The position numbers were made by a program, and so were the translations under genes. From Bacillota bacterium (lineage in GTDB: Bacteria; Bacillota; Clostridia; Oscillospirales; Ruminococcaceae): a stretch of 64,000 nt of DNA. Shown in pieces: positions 24,004 through 33,170 of this stretch; positions within the stretch are counted from its first letter, which is position 1, and the number at the start of each line of letters is the position of its first letter. The notes beneath the pieces are model-generated. The model ran no database searches and was not told where the DNA came from. It worked only from the letters and a program-made list of their open reading frames with translations. The stretch spans positions 62,001 to 126,000 of the forward strand of contig JAEXUW010000013.1 in assembly GCA_023439835.1 (NCBI GenBank), read 5' to 3'.

Positions 24004-25770
24004 TTATTGCTTGATGTAGCTAACAGGGTTCTTCCACGTGCCGTTATATCTCACTTCAAAGTGAAGATGATTCCCGTACGATTTACCGGTAGAGCCGACA
24101 AGTGCGATAAGGTCACCCTTTTGAACATAGGTTCCAGAACTTACGATAAGCTTTGAAGCGTGTGCATAAAGCGTGACGTATCCGCTTCCGTGGTCAATCA
24201 TTACGCAATTTCCATAGCTTGAATTCTTCTTTGACATTGTGACATATCCGTCAGCAGCAGCATATATCGGCGTGCCGTAAGGCGCTGCTATATCTATTCC
24301 CTTATGATACTCATAATATCCGTTTAAATACCTGCTTCCAAAGCCAGAGCTGATATATCCGCCGGTTCCGCCGACAGGCCAGAGGTATTTTCCAGCAGCG
24401 GCAGCGATAGCAGCGTCAGAAGCGCCGGTCTTTTTCGTTCCGACAGCGACCTTCTTGTCAACACTTTCAAGGGTAATAACCTGCTCGAGAATATTACGGG
24501 ATTCTTCATAGCCGTTAACGTATGAAACCTCAGCGATAACGTGAGCCTCACCGTCAGAGCCTTTTACAAGAACAGTTTCAGTGCCCTTATATTTTGTGGC
24601 GTCGTCAACCTTGACCGTTTCAAACGGGATAGTAACGTCATATTCTTCGGTTCGCTTAACCCGAACGTCCGCATAGGGAGCAGCACGGTTTAGCAATACC
24701 TGATCACCCACGAAGCATGTTTGCTCAATGGACGGATTAAGCATTTTAAGCTCTGAATAGGGCATTCCGACCTTTTCTGCAATTAAAAGCGGAGAGTCAC
24801 CTGATTCAATCGTATAGTAGGCTTCAACCTGCTTTTGACTGGTGAGCATTGCGATTATTCCGCTGTCGTCAATCAGCCCGTTTTCAAGATAAAGACCGGG
24901 CTTAAGTTCAAAATTATCAACAAATGAAACGACCTCACCGGGCGTTCCAGTTCTGTACTGATTTAATATGCTGTTGAGAGTGTTCTCGATTCCGGTTTTA
25001 TCGGCAACCGCACCCTGATAAACGCCGTTTATATAAAATCCGTATGCGTCGACAATGGGAACGTCAGAGTTGCTTATCATAGCGTCGGCAAGACTGTCAA
25101 CGTCAACTGTCTGAGCGTCAGCGCTCATTATCTCAAGCGACAGCTTTGAAGAAACTTCAATTTCAATGTCACCTTCAACGTATGTAATACGCTCCTGCAT
25201 TACCTTGTGTGCTTGTTCATATACTGATTCTTCCTCAACATAGCCGATAACCTGACCGTTACATTCAACGCTGATACCGTATTGAATGTTCGACCCATAG
25301 GTTATAAGATTGACAAGGAAAACGATAGATACGACAGGTGCACCGTAATTAAATGCTGTTATGAATATTTTTCTGCGATTCCAGAAGGATTTTAGTAATC
25401 TTGATAAACATAAACCGACTGCGGGTATCAAGCCGGATTCTTTACTTTTTTGTTTTACAGACTGACTGAGCTGTGAAAAATAGTTTTTGCAGCTTACAAA
25501 TGGACTAAGCAGTTTCGAGAAAACTCCCTTAAACACACCGTTTTTCAATGAGAATGAGGGGAACAGCTTTGCTGTTACTTTCCTCGTGGCCTTCACACTA
25601 AGCTTGACGGCTTTAATACCGCTATGCTTAACGAGGTGAAAAACATGCGCGCCGAGTCGTGTAGTTGCTTTTATATATTCTCTTTTTATTAAATCCATTT
25701 TTGCAGTCAGAACGGCAAATTGTTTCTTTGGCATATTTTCATTTTCAACATTCTTGTTGAACAAAGCCAT
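24004..25770 (-). CDS. membrane-anchored M23 peptidase with LysM and G5 domains
   Basis: A 588-residue cell-wall hydrolase. A Lys-rich N-terminal region precedes one membrane segment near residues 145-165 (PVVSIVFLVNLITYG). The external part holds a LysM-like module (YTIESGDSPLLIAEKVGMPY, about 340-390), a G5-like stretch (VPFETVKVDDATKYKGTETVLV in spirit, about 405-470) and the C-terminal M23 domain with HKGIDI, LYAHAS and GNHLHFEV zinc/catalytic motifs. It should cleave peptidoglycan cross-links at the wall, in growth or sporulation. I start at 25770, where GGGAG lies 8 bases before MALFNK. Confidence 0.9.
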   Translation of the reverse strand: MALFNKNVENENMPKKQFAVLTAKMDLIKREYIKATTRLGAHVFHLVKHSGIKAVKLSVKATRKVTAKLFPSFSLKNGVFKGVFSKLLSPFVSCKNYFSQLSQSVKQKSKESGLIPAVGLCLSRLLKSFWNRRKIFITAFNYGAPVVSIVFLVNLITYGSNIQYGISVECNGQVIGYVEEESVYEQAHKVMQERITYVEGDIEIEVSSKLSLEIMSADAQTVDVDSLADAMISNSDVPIVDAYGFYINGVYQGAVADKTGIENTLNSILNQYRTGTPGEVVSFVDNFELKPGLYLENGLIDDSGIIAMLTSQKQVEAYYTIESGDSPLLIAEKVGMPYSELKMLNPSIEQTCFVGDQVLLNRAAPYADVRVKRTEEYDVTIPFETVKVDDATKYKGTETVLVKGSDGEAHVIAEVSYVNGYEESRNILEQVITLESVDKKVAVGTKKTGASDAAIAAAAGKYLWPVGGTGGYISSGFGSRYLNGYYEYHKGIDIAAPYGTPIYAAADGYVTMSKKNSSYGNCVMIDHGSGYVTLYAHASKLIVSSGTYVQKGDLIALVGSTGKSYGNHLHFEVRYNGTWKNPVSYIKQ

Positions 25771-25899
25771 ACTTACAACTCCCTTCAAGTTATTACAAAA
25801 CAGTAACAACAGTTACATTATAGCAGAACGGAAGTAAAAAGCAAGCCTTTTTGAAGCTCTGCACGAGCAATAATAGTGATTTTCATATAAAACAACAAA

Positions 25900-26382
25900 T
25901 CATCCATTCATTTTTTGGTCAAAATGCCATGAGTAATCCAGCATCTTGGGAGAATATTCCTCTAAAACGTTTATGATCGGCAGGACGTCTTTTTTTGCTG
26001 ACTCTAAATCATGTTCAAGATAGTTTCCGCATTCGATTTCGCTGTTTCCGGGAATATCACCTTCAAAGTCCCTGACATATACCATTGCGTCATAAACAAG
26101 CTTGATTACGTTAGCGTCGGGAAGGTCACGCACAAGCAGATAGAAGCCGGTGCGACAGCCCATTGGGCCGACGTAAATAACGCTTTCAGAGTGTCTTGAG
26201 TTTCGGGCAAAGGTGGCGAAAATATGCTCAATTGTGTGCATTGAAGGGCTAGAAAGGTAATGCCCGCCGTTTGGCTTGACCATTCTGACATCAAAGGTTT
26301 TAATGTCGCCGTCAATTCGTGAAAGGTAAAGTCCTATGCCAAACCTTGTGTGATCGACCTGAAAGCTTGCTATTTTCTTCAT
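25900..26382 (-). CDS. luxS: S-ribosylhomocysteine lyase
   Basis: LuxS cleaves S-ribosylhomocysteine to homocysteine and DPD, the precursor of autoinducer-2, in the activated methyl cycle. The 160-residue protein has the metal motif HTIEH (His49, Glu52, His53), MGCRTGFY with catalytic Cys76, and Cys118 as the third metal ligand, matching the known Bacillus enzyme arrangement. GGAGG precedes the ATG. A nucleosidase (mtn/pfs) is not visible nearby. Confidence 0.96.
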   Translation of the reverse strand: MKKIASFQVDHTRFGIGLYLSRIDGDIKTFDVRMVKPNGGHYLSSPSMHTIEHIFATFARNSRHSESVIYVGPMGCRTGFYLLVRDLPDANVIKLVYDAMVYVRDFEGDIPGNSEIECGNYLEHDLESAKKDVLPIINVLEEYSPKMLDYSWHFDQKMNG

Positions 26383-26451
26383 AATTAGTCCTCCAATATT
26401 AATAGTTACAGGAATGGTTATTGTGCAACCGATTCATTTTTTCTCTTAATA

Positions 26452-26473
26452 TATACTATATATAGTATATAAT
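26452..26473. repeat. 22-bp perfect palindrome upstream of luxS
   Basis: TATATACTATA is followed directly by its own reverse complement TATAGTATATA. It lies about 70 bases upstream of luxS and just past the 3' end of the RluA-type gene. It could be an operator, a cruciform-prone site or part of a weak terminator. Confidence 0.7.
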
Positions 26474-26487
26474 GCGTGAGGTATGTT

Positions 26488-27336
26488 TTACTTGAAAAGT
26501 GACGCAATATCTTGCGGAAGTGGTGAGCTTAGCACAATAGCTTTACCCGAAATAGGGTGAGTAAATTCAAGCTCGCCACAGTGAAGAGCTTGACGGTTAA
26601 TATCCGACATACTCCCCCCATACATATCATCCCCGCAAAGAGGATAGCCGATGTGAGAAAAATGCACTCTGATCTGGTGAGTACGCCCTGTTTCAAGACT
26701 GATTTTCAAAAGGCTGTACTTTTGGTTTTCGAAGATTTTTTCATAATGCGTGACGGCGAATTGTCCGCTTTCACAAACACAGCGTGTGATAATGGACTGG
26801 GCTTGTCGTGCAATTGGTGCGTTGATTGTCCCAAATTTCGGGGTTATTCCGCAGACAGTGGCGTAATAGGTTTTTTTCAGTGAGGACTGAAGAAGCTTTG
26901 CGCAGTAGCTGTTTTTTGCGACCATACAAAGCCCCGAGGTGTCCCTGTCAAGTCGGTTAATCGTTCGACAGGTCAGACCTTGGCAGTGATGTGAAAAGAA
27001 ATTGCCAAGTGTGTCGTTTATATGCCCGTGTGAAGGGTGAACCGGCATGAAAGCTGGCTTGTCAAACACGATTAGCTCATCATCCTCATACACAATCGGT
27101 ACGCTCAGTGAGGGGTTTTGCTCAAGAGTTTTTTCGTCTGAAAGGGTGATTTCAATTATATCACCGATTGAAACCCTGTCAATCGTTTTTGTGTGAACAC
27201 CGTTTTTTGTAATTCCGTTGTCAGTTTGCTTGAGCTTTGTGATAAGCCTTCTTGAAACGTGGTTTTCTTTTGAAAGAAAATCCCCCACGGTCATGTTGTC
27301 GTGATTTATTGAAACTTTAAAGCTAACCTTTTGCAT
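26488..27336 (-). CDS. RluA-family pseudouridine synthase
   Basis: The 282-residue enzyme isomerises uridines in rRNA (RluC/RluD type). It has an S4-like RNA-binding N-terminus (SKENHVSRRLITKLK), the catalytic segment CRTINRLDRDTSGLCMVAKN (HRLD-type motif; here NRLDRDTSG with the catalytic Asp) and TGRTHQIRVHFSHIGYPLCGD. Start at 27336 (MQKVSFK) avoids reading back into the SdpI-like gene; the ribosome binding site AAAAGAAG is weak. Confidence 0.9.
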   Translation of the reverse strand: MQKVSFKVSINHDNMTVGDFLSKENHVSRRLITKLKQTDNGITKNGVHTKTIDRVSIGDIIEITLSDEKTLEQNPSLSVPIVYEDDELIVFDKPAFMPVHPSHGHINDTLGNFFSHHCQGLTCRTINRLDRDTSGLCMVAKNSYCAKLLQSSLKKTYYATVCGITPKFGTINAPIARQAQSIITRCVCESGQFAVTHYEKIFENQKYSLLKISLETGRTHQIRVHFSHIGYPLCGDDMYGGSMSDINRQALHCGELEFTHPISGKAIVLSSPLPQDIASLFK

Positions 27337-27349
27337 AATATTCTTCTTT

Positions 27350-27688
27350 TCATTTCCCAAATTTACTTTTAAGCTCTTTTTCCACAATGAAAACAGGCAG
27401 AAAGAGCAGGGTAAGACCTATAAAGAAATGCAGATAAGTCAGAGTCCCCTTGTCAAGTGGTGTTATCAGCCTGCTGATTAGAAACAATGCCGCCAGTATG
27501 CCACAGGTGACAAGCCAGATTTTCCCTGCACGCTTGTTGGCATAATCCCATGCCTCCTGCGATGCCATTGAACGCCTTGTGCGATAGCCGTAAATTCCGT
27601 TAGGCTTTCCCGCCGGGAGCTTGTAGAGCATCAGCCCCCCGAAAAGCATACACAGCGGGTAAATTAAGTCAATAAAATAATAGCCCAT
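27350..27688 (-). CDS. SdpI-family-like membrane protein
   Basis: The 112-residue protein has three to four membrane segments and the family signature YGYRTRRSMASQEAWDYANKRAGK, seen in the SdpI/YhfL domain. SdpI of Bacillus is the immunity protein for the cannibalism toxin SDP, and many homologues have unrelated or unknown roles. No toxin gene is next to it. GGAGGG precedes the ATG at 27688; a GTG two codons earlier has worse spacing. It lies 10 bases after the tex stop. Confidence 0.85.
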   Translation of the reverse strand: MGYYFIDLIYPLCMLFGGLMLYKLPAGKPNGIYGYRTRRSMASQEAWDYANKRAGKIWLVTCGILAALFLISRLITPLDKGTLTYLHFFIGLTLLFLPVFIVEKELKSKFGK

Positions 27689-27698
27689 AAACACCCTC

Positions 27699-29843
27699 CT
27701 AAATCTTCATGGTCAGTGAAATGCGTTTTCTTTTTGTATCAACGTCGAGAACCCGAACCTTGACGACATCACCGACCTTGACCGCCTCAAGAGGATGCTT
27801 TATGAATCTGTTGCATATCTGTGAAATGTGCACCAGACCGTCCTCATGCACGCCGATATCGACAAACGCACCGAAATCTATGACGTTTCTCACTGTTCCC
27901 ATCAGCTCCATTCCCGGCTTTAAGTCCTTAAGGTCCATAACGTCGGTTCTTAATAGCGGTGGGGGAAGCTCGTCACGGGGGTCTCGTCCGGGCTTTTCAA
28001 GCTCTGAAATAATATCCTTCAGCGTGGGAATGCCCACGCCTGTTTTTTCGGCAATCGCCGACAGTCCCGATTTTTCGGCGGCGGCTGAAATTTCGGATGC
28101 TTTTCCTGACGAAACGTCACTTAGCTTAAACGAACAAAGCTCTAACAGCTTTTTAGCCGCATCATAGCTTTCAGGGTGAACAGATGTGCTGTCAAGCGGA
28201 TTTTTTCCTCCATGAACTCTTAAAAAGCCCGCACACTGCTCAAAAGCCTTTTTTCCGAGCTTTGGAACCTTCAAAAGCTCTTTTCTCTCCTTGAAGGTGC
28301 CGTTCTCCTCGCGAAAGGACACAATGTTTTTTGCGATTGAGGCATTTATTCCGGCAATATACGAAAGAAGCGAATGTGAGGCTGTGTTCAGGTCAACTCC
28401 GACAGAGTTTACGCAGTCCTCAACTACTCCCGAAAGTGCCTCGTCCATGCGTTTTTTCGGCATATCATGCTGATACTGCCCCACGCCTATCGCCTTGGGG
28501 TCGATTTTGACTAGCTCCGCCAACGGGTCCTGAAGCCGTCTTGCGATTGAAACAGCACTTCTTAAAGAAACATCATATTCGGGGAACTCCTCAGCCGCCA
28601 GCTTTGAAGCGGAATAAACAGACGCACCAGCCTCCGACACTACCATATAGCTGACTTTTTGAGGAATTTCCTTTAAAAGCTCGGCTGTGAAAACCTCGCT
28701 TTCGTGTGAGGCTGTGCCGTTTCCGATAGCGATAGTTGTCACACCATGCTTGCTGATAAGTGACTTGAGCTTTATTTTAGCTTCCTCTACCTTGCTCTGC
28801 GGCGGTGTAGGATAGATTACCGTCGTGTCAAGGACCTTTCCCGTATCGTCAACAACCGCAATTTTACAGCCTGTTCTGTATGCGGGGTCAAGCCCTAAGG
28901 TAACGCTGCCCTTTACAGGTGGCTGCATCAAAAGCTGTCTTAAATTTGAGGAGAAAACCTTGATTGCCTGCTCAGCGGCATTGGCGGTGAGCTCAGAGCG
29001 TATTTCTCTTTCAATAGACGGATAAATCAGTCTTTTGTATGCGTCCTCACAAGCAAGCCTCACAAGCTCACCGCAAGGCGACTGGTTTTTCACAAATTTG
29101 TTTGAAACAAGTCTTATGCCGTCACCCTCTTTAATATCGACAGAAATTTTCAAAAAGCCTTCACGCTCGCCTCTGTCAAGTGCAAGCACTCTATGCTGTG
29201 CAATTTTAGAAACAGGCTCTGAAAAATCATAGTAATTTGTATAAACGCTCTCGGCTTTCTCGTCAGCTGCCTTTGAAAAAACTGAGGCATCACGAAGAAA
29301 CAACGCACGATAGCTTTTTCTTAAAGCGGCATCGTCTGAAATATCCTCGGCTATTATGTCACAGGCGCCGGCAACAGCATCCTCGGCTGTGAGCACACCT
29401 TTTTCCTCACTAATGAATTCGATCGCCTTTTCGTTTGGATTGTCTTTCGGGTTTTGATTAATAATATACTCGGCTAGTGGCTCAAGCCCTTTTTCTCTGG
29501 CAACAGAAGCTCTTGTTTTTCTCTTTGGCTTGAATGGGCGGTAAATGTCCTCAACCTCGGCTAGCGTGGAGGCATTGTCGATTGCCCTTTGAAGCTCATC
29601 CGTCATTTTCTCCTGTTCAGTGATAGAGGAGGAAACCTCAGACTTTCTCTTTTCGAGGCTTCTTAAATATTCAAGCCTTTCAGAAAGCTCACGCAGAACC
29701 TGGTCATCTAAAGAGCCTGTGGCTTCCTTTCTGTATCGCGCGATAAACGGAATGGTATTTCCGTCGTCAATCAGCTTGACTGCCGCTTCAACCTGTGTTG
29801 CTTTCAGTTTTAATTCGGCAGAAAGTCTTGCTAAAATGTCCAT
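27699..29843 (-). CDS. tex: Tex-family RNA-binding protein
   Basis: The 714-residue protein has the N-terminal Tex helical domain (FIARYRKEATGSLDDQVLRELSER), a YqgF-like fold in the middle (GLDPAYRTGCKIAVVDDTGK), helix-hairpin-helix motifs (SLLSYIAGINASIAKNIV, FEQCAGFLRV) and a C-terminal S1 domain (GMELMGTVRNVIDFGAFVDIG). Tex influences transcription and toxin expression in several bacteria. It overlaps the phosphatase gene start/stop by one base, so the two are coupled. Confidence 0.95.
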   Translation of the reverse strand: MDILARLSAELKLKATQVEAAVKLIDDGNTIPFIARYRKEATGSLDDQVLRELSERLEYLRSLEKRKSEVSSSITEQEKMTDELQRAIDNASTLAEVEDIYRPFKPKRKTRASVAREKGLEPLAEYIINQNPKDNPNEKAIEFISEEKGVLTAEDAVAGACDIIAEDISDDAALRKSYRALFLRDASVFSKAADEKAESVYTNYYDFSEPVSKIAQHRVLALDRGEREGFLKISVDIKEGDGIRLVSNKFVKNQSPCGELVRLACEDAYKRLIYPSIEREIRSELTANAAEQAIKVFSSNLRQLLMQPPVKGSVTLGLDPAYRTGCKIAVVDDTGKVLDTTVIYPTPPQSKVEEAKIKLKSLISKHGVTTIAIGNGTASHESEVFTAELLKEIPQKVSYMVVSEAGASVYSASKLAAEEFPEYDVSLRSAVSIARRLQDPLAELVKIDPKAIGVGQYQHDMPKKRMDEALSGVVEDCVNSVGVDLNTASHSLLSYIAGINASIAKNIVSFREENGTFKERKELLKVPKLGKKAFEQCAGFLRVHGGKNPLDSTSVHPESYDAAKKLLELCSFKLSDVSSGKASEISAAAEKSGLSAIAEKTGVGIPTLKDIISELEKPGRDPRDELPPPLLRTDVMDLKDLKPGMELMGTVRNVIDFGAFVDIGVHEDGLVHISQICNRFIKHPLEAVKVGDVVKVRVLDVDTKRKRISLTMKI

Positions 29844-30481
29844 TAGTTGTTATCCTCCGGTTCGTTTTTTGTATATGGGTATTTACCTAAGATTTCAAAA
29901 ACACTTGAACGCTGCCACATTGAGGCGGTGAAAAGAAGCTCAAAGCCCTCGCCAAAGTCGCTAGAAAATTCCATCGGCTTGGCTTTGGGTAGCCCGAAGC
30001 AGGAAAGCGAGTTCATAATAATTCCGCTGTGGGTAATAAGCGCACAGTCTGTCAGCCCCTCGTCCATCATGTTTTTGACGATGAAGTTAAAGCCCTCAAA
30101 GGTTCTTTCAAGCACATTTCTTAAGGATTCGCCGAAGGGCGGGGCGTTGTCGGCGCCCCCCTTGAGCCACTCTCTGAATTCAGGGACGTTGATAAGCTGA
30201 TCGGGGTTTTTCCCCTCAAAAGCGCCTAAATTCATTTCTCGCATTTCGTTGACCTTGAATAAGAGCGTGTCTGGGAATAGAAGCTGTGCTGTTTCGACAC
30301 AGCGTGTCAGCGGGCTTGAATAAACCTTCTGAACACTGCTGTATTCATACTTCTCCTTTTTGGCTGAAAGCTCGCTGATTCCCTCATCATTAAGCCTTAT
30401 ATCTGTAATTCCTGCGTACATCCCTGTGGTGTTTGCATCGGTTCTTCCGTGTCGAATTATCTTTAAACGGTAGCCATTCAT
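29843..30481 (-). CDS. histidine phosphatase family protein
   Basis: The 212-residue protein has the phosphohistidine motif IRHGRTDANTTG near the N-terminus, SSPLTRCVETAQLL, and the second catalytic LITHSGIIMNSL. Candidates include alpha-ribazole phosphatase (CobC) or a broad phosphoglycerate mutase-like phosphatase; no cobalamin gene is near. I choose the second of two closely spaced ATG codons (MNGYRLK, 30481) because AAGGAG is 7 bases before it and only 1 base before the first. Confidence 0.88.
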   Translation of the reverse strand: MNGYRLKIIRHGRTDANTTGMYAGITDIRLNDEGISELSAKKEKYEYSSVQKVYSSPLTRCVETAQLLFPDTLLFKVNEMREMNLGAFEGKNPDQLINVPEFREWLKGGADNAPPFGESLRNVLERTFEGFNFIVKNMMDEGLTDCALITHSGIIMNSLSCFGLPKAKPMEFSSDFGEGFELLFTASMWQRSSVFEILGKYPYTKNEPEDNN

Positions 30482-30558
30482 TGTCATTCTCCTTTATTTT
30501 GAGTAATTTATACAAAAATCTATTAAAACATTTATAGACTTTTTTTGACGTGTATTAC

Positions 30559-30587
30559 TTTACAAAGCGTAAGAATTGGGTTATAAT
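30559..30587 (+). promoter_or_regulatory. promoter of XRE regulator gene
   Basis: -35 TTTACA (30559-30564) and -10 TATAAT (30582-30587) have 17-base spacing. Confidence 0.8.
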
Positions 30588-30669
30588 TTACAGTACGTTG
30601 TATCTTTGTCGTATTGTGTTATTTTGTGGCGGCGGCGGGACTATATTTTATCGAAAGCGGGGGGAAAAG

Positions 30670-31377
30670 GTGAATTCCGATTTTTCAAGGGTAATAACTT
30701 TACTCAGAAAAGAAAGAAATATCAGTCAGAAAAAAGCCGCGGTCGACCTTAGCATTTCGCAGGGGCTTCTGTCACATTATGAAAAGGGAAAGCGTGAGTG
30801 CGGACTTGACTTTCTTGTCAAGGCAGCGGATTATTATAACGTTTCATGCGATTATCTTTTAGGCCGTTCACCCGAGCCTCAGGGCAAAACGATAACCGTT
30901 GTTGATATTCCCGAGGATGACCCTTCACAAAAAGAGCAGCTTGGAGCAGGCGGGGTAATGGTTACCTTCAATAAAAAGCTGATTGTAAATTCCGTAAATG
31001 TTCTTTTTGCGCTTCTCCAAAAGTGCAAGAGCACAACGCTTGTAAAAGAAATATCTAATTATTTAATGCTAGCCGTTTATCAGATGTTTCGAACTGTTTA
31101 TTCCGTTAATCCTAAAAACGACCAGAATTTCTTCACCGTTCAAAAATCAGTATCTCAGGGTACGGCTAATGCGGCAATGTCTGTTTCACAAACTGCGGCG
31201 TCGGCTTGCGCATCGGGCGTGAAGTTCAACGGGGGAGATACGGTGGACAATCCTGAGGATTTGGCTGTCACCACTGATTCTCTTGCAAAGGAATTCCCGA
31301 AATATTATTCATCAATGGTTAATCTTATAAAAAACAGCGAAGCAAAAATCCACATGCTTACGAATGCTGAAAAGTGA
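30670..31377 (+). CDS. XRE-family transcriptional regulator
   Basis: A 235-residue DNA-binding protein. The N-terminal helix-turn-helix (FSRVITLLRKERNISQKKAAVDL, SISQGLLSHYEKGKRECGLD, YNVSCDYLLGRS) is of the SinR/cI type. A ~150-residue C-terminal domain of unknown kind follows and contains helices and a Ser/Ala-rich stretch. I start at GTG 30670 because GGGGGGA lies just before it and the longer frame has a hydrophobic, unlikely N-terminus. The promoter sits about 80 bases upstream. Targets are unknown. Confidence 0.85.
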   Translation: MNSDFSRVITLLRKERNISQKKAAVDLSISQGLLSHYEKGKRECGLDFLVKAADYYNVSCDYLLGRSPEPQGKTITVVDIPEDDPSQKEQLGAGGVMVTFNKKLIVNSVNVLFALLQKCKSTTLVKEISNYLMLAVYQMFRTVYSVNPKNDQNFFTVQKSVSQGTANAAMSVSQTAASACASGVKFNGGDTVDNPEDLAVTTDSLAKEFPKYYSSMVNLIKNSEAKIHMLTNAEK

Positions 31378-31463
31378 TATTAATATTCTAACATTTTTCA
31401 AAAAAAAATACAATTATTTTTTTAATGTCATATTATCTGTAGAGTGAGATAAAAAAATTAGTA

Positions 31464-31492
31464 TTGATTATTCTCGCTGTATGGTTTATAAT
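31464..31492 (+). promoter_or_regulatory. promoter of yjfB-like gene
   Basis: -35 TTGATT (31464-31469) and -10 TATAAT (31487-31492) have 17-base spacing. It is a vegetative-type promoter, not the flagellar sigma D pattern. Confidence 0.75.
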
Positions 31493-31518
31493 GTTCTTGA
31501 CGAGGGGGCGACAGAATT

Positions 31519-31707
31519 ATGGATATAGCAGCATTGTCAACAGTACTTTCTATGCAGCAGTATCAGCAGGCGGTTTCTGTAAATCTTTTAAAAAAGACTA
31601 TGGACCAGGCTGCCGATTCTTTTTTGTCATCCGTCGAAGCTCTAAATGAAGCAAATCCCGTTAGTGAGGTTCCCTCATTCGGGCATATTTTGGACGTTAA
31701 AGCGTAG
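31519..31707 (+). CDS. YjfB-family putative motility protein
   Basis: The 62-residue protein begins MDIAALSTVLSMQQYQQAVS and continues LLKKTMDQAA, matching the YjfB family, often labelled putative motility protein and found in flagellated Firmicutes. It is helical, with no signal peptide. It is monocistronic with its own promoter and terminator. The role in motility is a family label, not shown here; the chemoreceptor at 53217 fits a motile cell. Confidence 0.8.
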   Translation: MDIAALSTVLSMQQYQQAVSVNLLKKTMDQAADSFLSSVEALNEANPVSEVPSFGHILDVKA

Positions 31708-31717
31708 TAGCTTTAAC

Positions 31718-31748
31718 AGCTGACAAGCTGACTTGTCAGCTTTTTTTC
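31718..31748 (+). terminator. terminator after yjfB-like gene
   Basis: AGCTGACAAG pairs with CTTGTCAGCT and is followed by TTTTTTT. Confidence 0.95.
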
Positions 31749-31799
31749 ATTTATAGGTGAATTTGTTTGTTATTTAATTAACGAATAGAGGTTGATATT

Positions 31800-32783
31800 A
31801 TCAAAAAGGCTTTTTCATTGACGGTAATTTTTGTTACATTTTTATTCTCAGCATGTGGCACAACTGCTCCTCACGAATACAGCGGATTTGTGATGGACAC
31901 TTATGCTCAGTTTAAAGTATGGGGCGGTGACGCTAAGGCACTTTTTTCGACCGCTCAAGAGCTTGACAAGCTTTATTCCATGTATAGCCTGGACAGTGAG
32001 ATTTCTAAAATCAACGAAAACAGCGGTGAGGTTTCCGTTAGTGCGGATACTTTAAGTATAATAGAACAATCAATAACGCTCAATGAAGAGTTCGGTGACG
32101 GTGTCAATATAACTGTCGGCGGGCTCACACTTTTGTGGAATGTCACCTCGGACAATCCTATAATTCCGCAAAAGGGGGAAATTGAGGCTGAGCTTTCAAA
32201 GCTCGCAAAGAGCAATATGATAGTCAGCCACGAGGATGAAACTGTGACGCTGTCAGCGGGCAAGCTTGATTTAGGCGCGGTTGCAAAGGGCTATGCCTGT
32301 GATAAAATTAAGGCACAGCTTGACGGCACTGATGTAAAATGTGCGATAGTGACCTTTGGCTCATCGTCGCTTTTATACGGTCAAAAGCCCGACCAAAAGC
32401 CGTTTGTTGTCGCTGTGAAAAACCCCGATGTGAATTCAGGGATTTTAGGTGAGCTTGAATTGAGTGAGGGCTTTATCTCAACCTCAGGCGGATATGAAAG
32501 ATTTTTTGAAATAGACGGTGAGCTGTATCATCATATTCTTGACGTTAAAACAGGCTATCCTGTTAATACCGACCTGACCTCTGTTACTGTTATTTGCGAC
32601 AGCGGCATAAAATCAGACTTTTTGTCAACGCTGATATTTATTGGCGGAACCAAGGAGCTTGACAAGCATCTTGACAGCGACGGCTATTATGTTATCGCTG
32701 TGACAGACGATAAAAAAATATATATGAGCGACGAATTAAAAGACAGCTTCATGCTCATGTCAAATGATTTTACGGTGATGTGA
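31800..32783 (+). CDS. apbE: FAD:protein FMN transferase, lipoprotein ApbE
   Basis: ApbE attaches FMN covalently to Thr in flavoproteins such as RnfD and RnfG, which are encoded just downstream. The protein has a lipoprotein signal ending at a Cys (LFSACG), an MDTYAQF motif near the N-terminus, LDLGAVAKGYACDKI, and HHILDVKTGYPV with STLIFIGG, all expected. No ATG/GTG/TTG gives an intact basic n-region. Reading from ATC at 31800 (or ATT at 31797), 8 bases after AGAGG, gives M-K-K-A-F-S-L, a normal signal peptide with Cys at about 19. The fallback start is TTG 31818, which would lack the two Lys. Confidence 0.88.
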   Translation: MKKAFSLTVIFVTFLFSACGTTAPHEYSGFVMDTYAQFKVWGGDAKALFSTAQELDKLYSMYSLDSEISKINENSGEVSVSADTLSIIEQSITLNEEFGDGVNITVGGLTLLWNVTSDNPIIPQKGEIEAELSKLAKSNMIVSHEDETVTLSAGKLDLGAVAKGYACDKIKAQLDGTDVKCAIVTFGSSSLLYGQKPDQKPFVVAVKNPDVNSGILGELELSEGFISTSGGYERFFEIDGELYHHILDVKTGYPVNTDLTSVTVICDSGIKSDFLSTLIFIGGTKELDKHLDSDGYYVIAVTDDKKIYMSDELKDSFMLMSNDFTVM

Positions 32784-33169
32784 TGAACGAGAAAATACCG
32801 TTTATAAAACGAAAAGATTTGGTTATAATTCTCATAGTGCTTCTTGTCGGAATTATCGGACTGCTTGCTCCCGTTTTGATAAATAAGGGCGGAAAATGCA
32901 CAATAGCTTTAGATGGGCAGGTTGTTTATGAAGCGTATCTTTCCGCTGAGGAGGACGGGGTTTTTACCCTGGCCCAAGCACCCAACTTTGAGTTTGAAAT
33001 AAAGAATAACCAAATACGAATACTTCATTCGCCATGTCATGATAAAATATGCGTGAATACAGGATTTATAGGGAGACAAGGGCAGTCAATCGTTTGTCTT
33101 CCATATAAGCTTGTGGTTAAAATAGAGGCGGACGGCACCGAAAGTGGCGCTGATCTGATAATAGGCTAG
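32783..33169 (+). CDS. NusG domain II-containing membrane-anchored protein
   Basis: A 128-residue protein with one N-terminal membrane segment (about 12-32) and an external NusG domain II-like fold, with the CTIALDGQVVYEAYLS and PCHDKICVNTGFIGRQGQSIVCLP segments. This family is regularly encoded between ApbE and Rnf genes. Three Cys (in PCHDKICVNTG and IVCLP) could bind a metal or form a disulfide. The role in Rnf is unknown. The start overlaps the apbE stop (TGATG). Confidence 0.88.
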   Translation: MNEKIPFIKRKDLVIILIVLLVGIIGLLAPVLINKGGKCTIALDGQVVYEAYLSAEEDGVFTLAQAPNFEFEIKNNQIRILHSPCHDKICVNTGFIGRQGQSIVCLPYKLVVKIEADGTESGADLIIG

Positions 33170-33170
33170 T

